Source of the DNA: Pseudomonas sp. URIL14HWK12:I12
GTDB lineage: Bacteria > Pseudomonadota > Gammaproteobacteria > Pseudomonadales > Pseudomonadaceae
Assembly: GCF_003097135.1 (NCBI RefSeq)
Contig: NZ_QEQL01000002.1
Span: 620,001 to 684,000, forward strand
DNA length: 64,000 bases
Direction: 5' to 3'
Each line of letters starts with the position of its first letter. The first letter of the stretch is position 1. This document shows, in pieces, positions 60,846 to 64,000 of the stretch. The notes beneath the pieces are model-generated. The model searched no databases. It worked only from the letters and a program-made list of their open reading frames with translations, and was not told the origin of the DNA. Both the position numbers and the translations under genes were made by a program.

Positions 60846-61721
60846 ATGCCCGCCGAAGATACCCTGATCGAACTGCTGCGCCCGCTGGCGCTGCGCAATG
60901 GTTTTCTGCCCACCGCCATGGCCGAAGTGCAAGTGGTGGTGGCCCACCAGAACGTTGCTCGCTCGCCGCAGATCTACGACCCCAGCCTGATGGTGATCGC
61001 CCAGGGCAGCAAGTTCGCCTACCTGGGCGAGCGTACCCTTGAATACGGCGCCGGCCATTACCTGGTGCAGGCGCTGCCGGTGCCGTTCGAATACGAGACC
61101 TTCGCCACCCCCGATCAGCCCCTGCTGGGCGTGGCCATTGCGGTCGACCTGGCGTTGCTGTCCGAGCTGGTACAGGCCTTGGGCCCGGATGTCAGCGGCC
61201 CGAATGAGCGGCAAACGCCGCAGAGCATGGCCAGTGCGCCGCTGGATGCGCCCATGCGCGAGGCAGTCGAGCGGCTGCTGCGTTGCCTGCACCACCCCCC
61301 CGAACGCGAGGCGCTGGGCCAGGCCCGGCTGCGGGAAGTGATTTTCGCGGCCTTGCGCGGCCCACAGGGCAGTGCGCTGCGGGCGTTGGTCGAACAGCGC
61401 GGGCCCTTTGCCCGGTTGGCCGGGCCGCTGAACCACCTGCACCGGCATTTTGCCCAGCCGCTGAACGTCGAGAGCCTGGCCCGCCAGGCGCACCTGAGCG
61501 TGTCGGCCTTTCACGCGCAGTTCAAGCGCCATGCTGGCGTGACGCCGCTGCAGTATTGGAAGCGCCTGCGCCTGGTCAAGGCGCAACAGTACCTGATGGC
61601 CGGCGAGGGCGTGGCCCAAGTTGCCTTGCGGGTGGGGTATCAGAGCGCCTCGCAGTTCAGCCGTGAATACAAACGCTGCTTCGGCCACAACCCGTCCGCC
61701 TCAGCTCTGGAGATGCCGTGA
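60846..61721 (+). CDS. AraC-family regulator with AraC_N domain
   Basis: 291 residues. The N-terminal AraC_N sensor (YDPSLMVIAQGSKFAYLGER, GAGHYLVQALPVPFEYETFA) precedes two helix-turn-helix units: LNVESLARQAHLSVSAFHAQ and VALRVGYQSASQFSREYKRC. The ATG at 60846 gives the family length; a GTG seven codons upstream is possible. It is divergent from an alcohol dehydrogenase gene, the commonest target of this subfamily (YqhC-type), and its end overlaps a cytochrome gene, which may be cotranscribed. Confidence 0.9.
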   Translation: MPAEDTLIELLRPLALRNGFLPTAMAEVQVVVAHQNVARSPQIYDPSLMVIAQGSKFAYLGERTLEYGAGHYLVQALPVPFEYETFATPDQPLLGVAIAVDLALLSELVQALGPDVSGPNERQTPQSMASAPLDAPMREAVERLLRCLHHPPEREALGQARLREVIFAALRGPQGSALRALVEQRGPFARLAGPLNHLHRHFAQPLNVESLARQAHLSVSAFHAQFKRHAGVTPLQYWKRLRLVKAQQYLMAGEGVAQVALRVGYQSASQFSREYKRCFGHNPSASALEMP

Positions 61722-62095
61722 AGCGTGCTCTGATTCTTTGCCTGTTATTGATCAGCGGCTGCGGCCAAGGTGGCGGCAGCGCAGGCCCGGGCAACGTCGA
61801 AAACGGGCAGAAGCTGTTCACCCGCACTTGCGGCGGCTGCCACAAGGCAGGCCCGGATGCGCGCAACAGCTTCGGCCCGCAGCTCAACGGCATCATCGGC
61901 CGCCACGCCGGTGCCTTGCCCGACTACAGCTACTCGGCGCAAATGAAAGCGGCCGGGTTCACCTGGGACGAAGCACGGCTCAAGGCCTATCTGGCCGCCC
62001 CCGACAAGGTGGTGCCGGGTACCAAGATGTACTTCTGGGGGCTGACCGATGAGCAGAAGGTGGCCGATATCCTGGCTTATCTGAAAGCGCAGTAA
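61718..62095 (+). CDS. c-type cytochrome lipoprotein
   Basis: 125 residues. The lipobox LLISGC makes it a predicted lipoprotein; the haem site is CGGCH (RTCGGCHKAGPDARNSFGPQ) and the distal Met ligand is in VVPGTKMYFWGL. The fold is a class-I cytochrome c of the mitochondrial-like type. The GTG start overlaps the AraC stop by 4 bp (GTGA), so translation is coupled. It may carry electrons from a periplasmic dehydrogenase; the partner is not evident in this window. Confidence 0.88.
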   Translation: MKRALILCLLLISGCGQGGGSAGPGNVENGQKLFTRTCGGCHKAGPDARNSFGPQLNGIIGRHAGALPDYSYSAQMKAAGFTWDEARLKAYLAAPDKVVPGTKMYFWGLTDEQKVADILAYLKAQ

Positions 62096-62098
62096 GGT

Positions 62099-63085
62099 TC
62101 ACGCTTGGGCAACTTCCCGAGCCAACCGCACCACGGTTACCCCCGGCGCCAGTTGGCGCAGCGAGGGCTGGATGAGCACGCAATGGTCATGCGGCGTCAC
62201 CACCGGCTGGCCGCCGTCGTAGGCGATCACGGTGCCGGCCTTTTCGATGGTTTCCAGCCCCTTGAAGTCCTCGACGAAACGGAAGTCCTCGGTACGCGCC
62301 ACCACCGGCTGGGTGACTTCCAGGAACCGTTGGGTGGCCGGCAGCGGCAATAGCGGCCAGTGCGCCACGTCCTGCTCATCCACAGTGCCAGCCATCAGCA
62401 GAAAGCGCAGCGCGGTGTCCATCGCCACCGCCTCGCTGTGCGCGGCAAAGTGCTGGCCGGTTTCGACCAGCAAGGCGTTGCGCGGGCTGGCTTCATCGGC
62501 GAAGTCGCCATAGTCGCGCAAGCGCCTGCCATTGGCGTGCCCGGCGTCGACGATCACCGTGGCCGGTGCGCCGAGGCGTGCAGCCAGGGCGCGGCCCTTG
62601 GCCGTTGGCCCGCACATCATCAGCGGGGCGCTGGCTTCGTGCATGGAGTGAATGTCCAGCAACAGGTCGGCCTGGCGCACCCACGGCCGCAGCTCGCGGG
62701 CACGGGCCAGTTCGCGGCTGTGCTCGGTGCCGTCCAGGCGGGGGTCGAGCCATACGCGGTTCAGGTCTTCATCGAGAAACCGTGTGGCGTCGGCGTCTTC
62801 GGGGTTGAACGCGGCATAGGCCTGCACGTTGACGAACACCAGGCTCAATTGCCCGCGGCGTGGGCGCAGCCCAGCGCTGAGCAGGGTGTCGAGCGCCAGC
62901 GCACCGCTGACTTCGTTGCCGTGCACCAGTGCGCTGATCATCACGTGCGGGCCAGGCTCGCCGCTGTCGAAACGGTGCAGGTAGTCCACGCCGTCGGTGC
63001 CTTGGCGCCAACGCGTGATGTCTGGGAACGCGACTTGCACCGGGTAGGGTGCCAGGCGGTGGCGAGGGTGTGAGGATGCGCTCAT
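62099..63085 (-). CDS. Succinylglutamate desuccinylase/aspartoacylase-family hydrolase
   Basis: 328 residues. The zinc carboxypeptidase-like site shows His-x-x-Glu in ALVHGNEVSGALAL and the third ligand in LLLDIHSMHEASAP. It ends with a beta domain typical of aspartoacylase relatives (AGTVIAYDGGQPVVTPHDHC). It hydrolyses an N-acyl amino acid or related amide. The start at 63085 has CGGAGA 8 nt upstream. An MHS-type transporter gene lies 45 bp upstream on the same strand, so import and hydrolysis of one substrate are probably linked. Confidence 0.87.
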   Translation of the reverse strand: MSASSHPRHRLAPYPVQVAFPDITRWRQGTDGVDYLHRFDSGEPGPHVMISALVHGNEVSGALALDTLLSAGLRPRRGQLSLVFVNVQAYAAFNPEDADATRFLDEDLNRVWLDPRLDGTEHSRELARARELRPWVRQADLLLDIHSMHEASAPLMMCGPTAKGRALAARLGAPATVIVDAGHANGRRLRDYGDFADEASPRNALLVETGQHFAAHSEAVAMDTALRFLLMAGTVDEQDVAHWPLLPLPATQRFLEVTQPVVARTEDFRFVEDFKGLETIEKAGTVIAYDGGQPVVTPHDHCVLIQPSLRQLAPGVTVVRLAREVAQA

Positions 63086-63130
63086 GGAAGGTCTCCGGCA
63101 GGTGGCCAATAAAGGGCGTGGCAAAGGAAT

Positions 63131-64000
63131 TCAGTGAGTGGCGTGGCGCATGCGCCGGCCGAGCAGTAGCACGGCCGCCAGGCTGATGCTCGCGGTGGCG
63201 ATCACGTAGCCGCTGGGGGCCATGCGGTTGCCGCTGGCGTCGATCAGCCAGGTCACGATCAGCGGCGCGAAACCGCCGAACAGCGTGACCGAAAAGTTGT
63301 AGCTAAGGGCCAGGCCCGTGCCGCGCACCCGGGTGGGGAATATGTCCGAGAGCATTGCCGGGATCGGCCCTAGGCTCGCCGCGATGAGCATGCCCACCAG
63401 TGCCTGCACCATCAGCAGGGTGCCGACCGTGGGGCTCTGGTTGAGCCACAGAAACAGCGGCCAGGACGACAACCCGATCGCCAGCATCGCCAGGGTCAGC
63501 ACGCGAAAGCGCCCGTAGCGGTCCGACAGACCGCCGAATACCGGGGCCAGCACCATCAACGAAACGCCTGTCACCAGTGCACCGAGAAACGAAGAGGTAG
63601 CCGGGATCTGCAGCTGCTTGATGGCGTAGGTGGGCATGTACAGCTTGTGCACGTAGTTGAAGGCGGTAGCGCCGGCAACCACGCCGATGGCCAGCAGCAG
63701 GCGGCCCGGGGCCTGTACCAGCACTTCGCGCAGCGGCGTGCGTTCGGTGCGGCCTTGGGCGGCTTCGGCACGAAATTCCGGGGTTTCATCGATCTGCGCA
63801 CGAATGTACAACCCCACCGGGCCGATCAGCAGCCCCAGGCCGAATGCCACCCGCCAGCCCCACTCATTGAGCTGGGCATCGCTGAGCGTCGCGCTGAGCA
63901 ATGCGCTGACCCCGGCCGCCAGCACGGTTGCCAGGCCTTGGGTTGAGAGCTGCCAGCTGGCGAAGAAACCGCGCCGATCGCTGCCACTGTGCTCGACCAT
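63131..64000 (-). CDS. MHS-family MFS transporter (C-terminal part)
   Basis: 289 residues visible; the frame runs off the right edge, so the N-terminal four or so membrane segments are missing. EHSGSDRRGFFASWQLSTQG, WGWRVAFGLGLLIGPVGLYIRAQIDETPEF without break in frame, and LSDIFPTRVRGTGLALSYNF are typical of metabolite:H+ symporters related to ProP, KgtP and CitA. It would import an organic acid or N-acyl amino acid. The hydrolase gene follows 45 bp downstream in transcription direction, suggesting a two-gene uptake and hydrolysis operon. Confidence 0.9.
   Translation of the reverse strand: MVEHSGSDRRGFFASWQLSTQGLATVLAAGVSALLSATLSDAQLNEWGWRVAFGLGLLIGPVGLYIRAQIDETPEFRAEAAQGRTERTPLREVLVQAPGRLLLAIGVVAGATAFNYVHKLYMPTYAIKQLQIPATSSFLGALVTGVSLMVLAPVFGGLSDRYGRFRVLTLAMLAIGLSSWPLFLWLNQSPTVGTLLMVQALVGMLIAASLGPIPAMLSDIFPTRVRGTGLALSYNFSVTLFGGFAPLIVTWLIDASGNRMAPSGYVIATASISLAAVLLLGRRMRHATH

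Overview
This window looks like the chromosome of a fluorescent Pseudomonas, probably of the P. putida/P. entomophila side of the genus. The evidence is high GC coding sequence throughout, an oprH-phoP-phoQ operon, a membrane PQQ glucose dehydrogenase, a Zur-box/COG0523/DksA2 operon, a sigma-54 dctA promoter and the carboxynorspermidine polyamine gene pair. I see no rRNA, tRNA, CRISPR array, insertion sequence or phage gene. The species assignment is inference from gene content.

Layout. 1-2.4 kb: the end of a surface-polysaccharide locus (C-terminal part of a UDP-sugar 4,6-dehydratase, then a sugar N-formyltransferase with an ankyrin tail) and a small hypothetical gene. 2.6-5.4 kb: a chemoreceptor behind a sigma-28 promoter and a DmeF-type metal exporter with a His/Asp repeat. 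5.4-10.2 kb: a LysR regulator divergent from a four-gene catabolic operon (lactonase-like amidohydrolase, MFS transporter, SDR dehydrogenase, TIM-barrel isomerase) with unknown substrate. 10.3-23.4 kb: the most interesting stretch. It holds a 2-isopropylmalate synthase paralogue, an AraC regulator, a tripartite EmrAB/outer-membrane-type efflux operon, and a five-gene operon (DUF3050 haem-oxygenase-like enzyme, cupin, AurF-like diiron N-oxygenase, A-T-R nonribosomal peptide synthetase, SRPBCC cyclase) of the pvf/mgo/ham kind. Such operons make N-oxygenated signals (diazeniumdiolates, pyrazine N-oxides) from branched-chain amino acids. The leuA copy and the pump could supply precursor and export product, but that link is inference.

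23.5-29.2 kb: PQQ glucose dehydrogenase gcd, a TonB-dependent receptor and a periplasmic solute-binding protein. 29.2-31.8 kb: carboxynorspermidine dehydrogenase and decarboxylase. 32-33.7 kb: a Zur box followed by a COG0523 GTPase and the zinc-independent DksA2. 33.7-38 kb: a DUF3829 lipoprotein, an orphan PAS histidine kinase, D-galactose 1-dehydrogenase and a SleB-like hydrolase. 38-43.5 kb: a sulfur region with a four-domain rhodanese protein and thiol dioxygenase divergent from an alkanesulfonate monooxygenase and two sulfonate-binding proteins. 43.5-47.9 kb: WYL regulator, VOC protein, MoxR-VWA pair and DUF748 protein. 48-51 kb: cysteine synthase, LpxO-type hydroxylase and a second-type ArgC, separated by a strong bidirectional terminator.

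51.2-55.2 kb: two small hypotheticals, an AGE-family isomerase, SodC and a PLP aminotransferase. 55.2-58 kb: oprH-phoP-phoQ, preceded by four GTTCAG repeats spaced exactly 11 bp apart. 58-59.6 kb: dctA with a sigma-54 promoter, two upstream inverted repeats and a terminator. 59.6-64 kb: a zinc alcohol dehydrogenase, an AraC regulator with a c-type cytochrome lipoprotein, an aspartoacylase-family hydrolase and the C-terminal part of an MHS-family transporter that runs off the right edge. Apart from 17006-17332, gaps between genes are below 300 bases.
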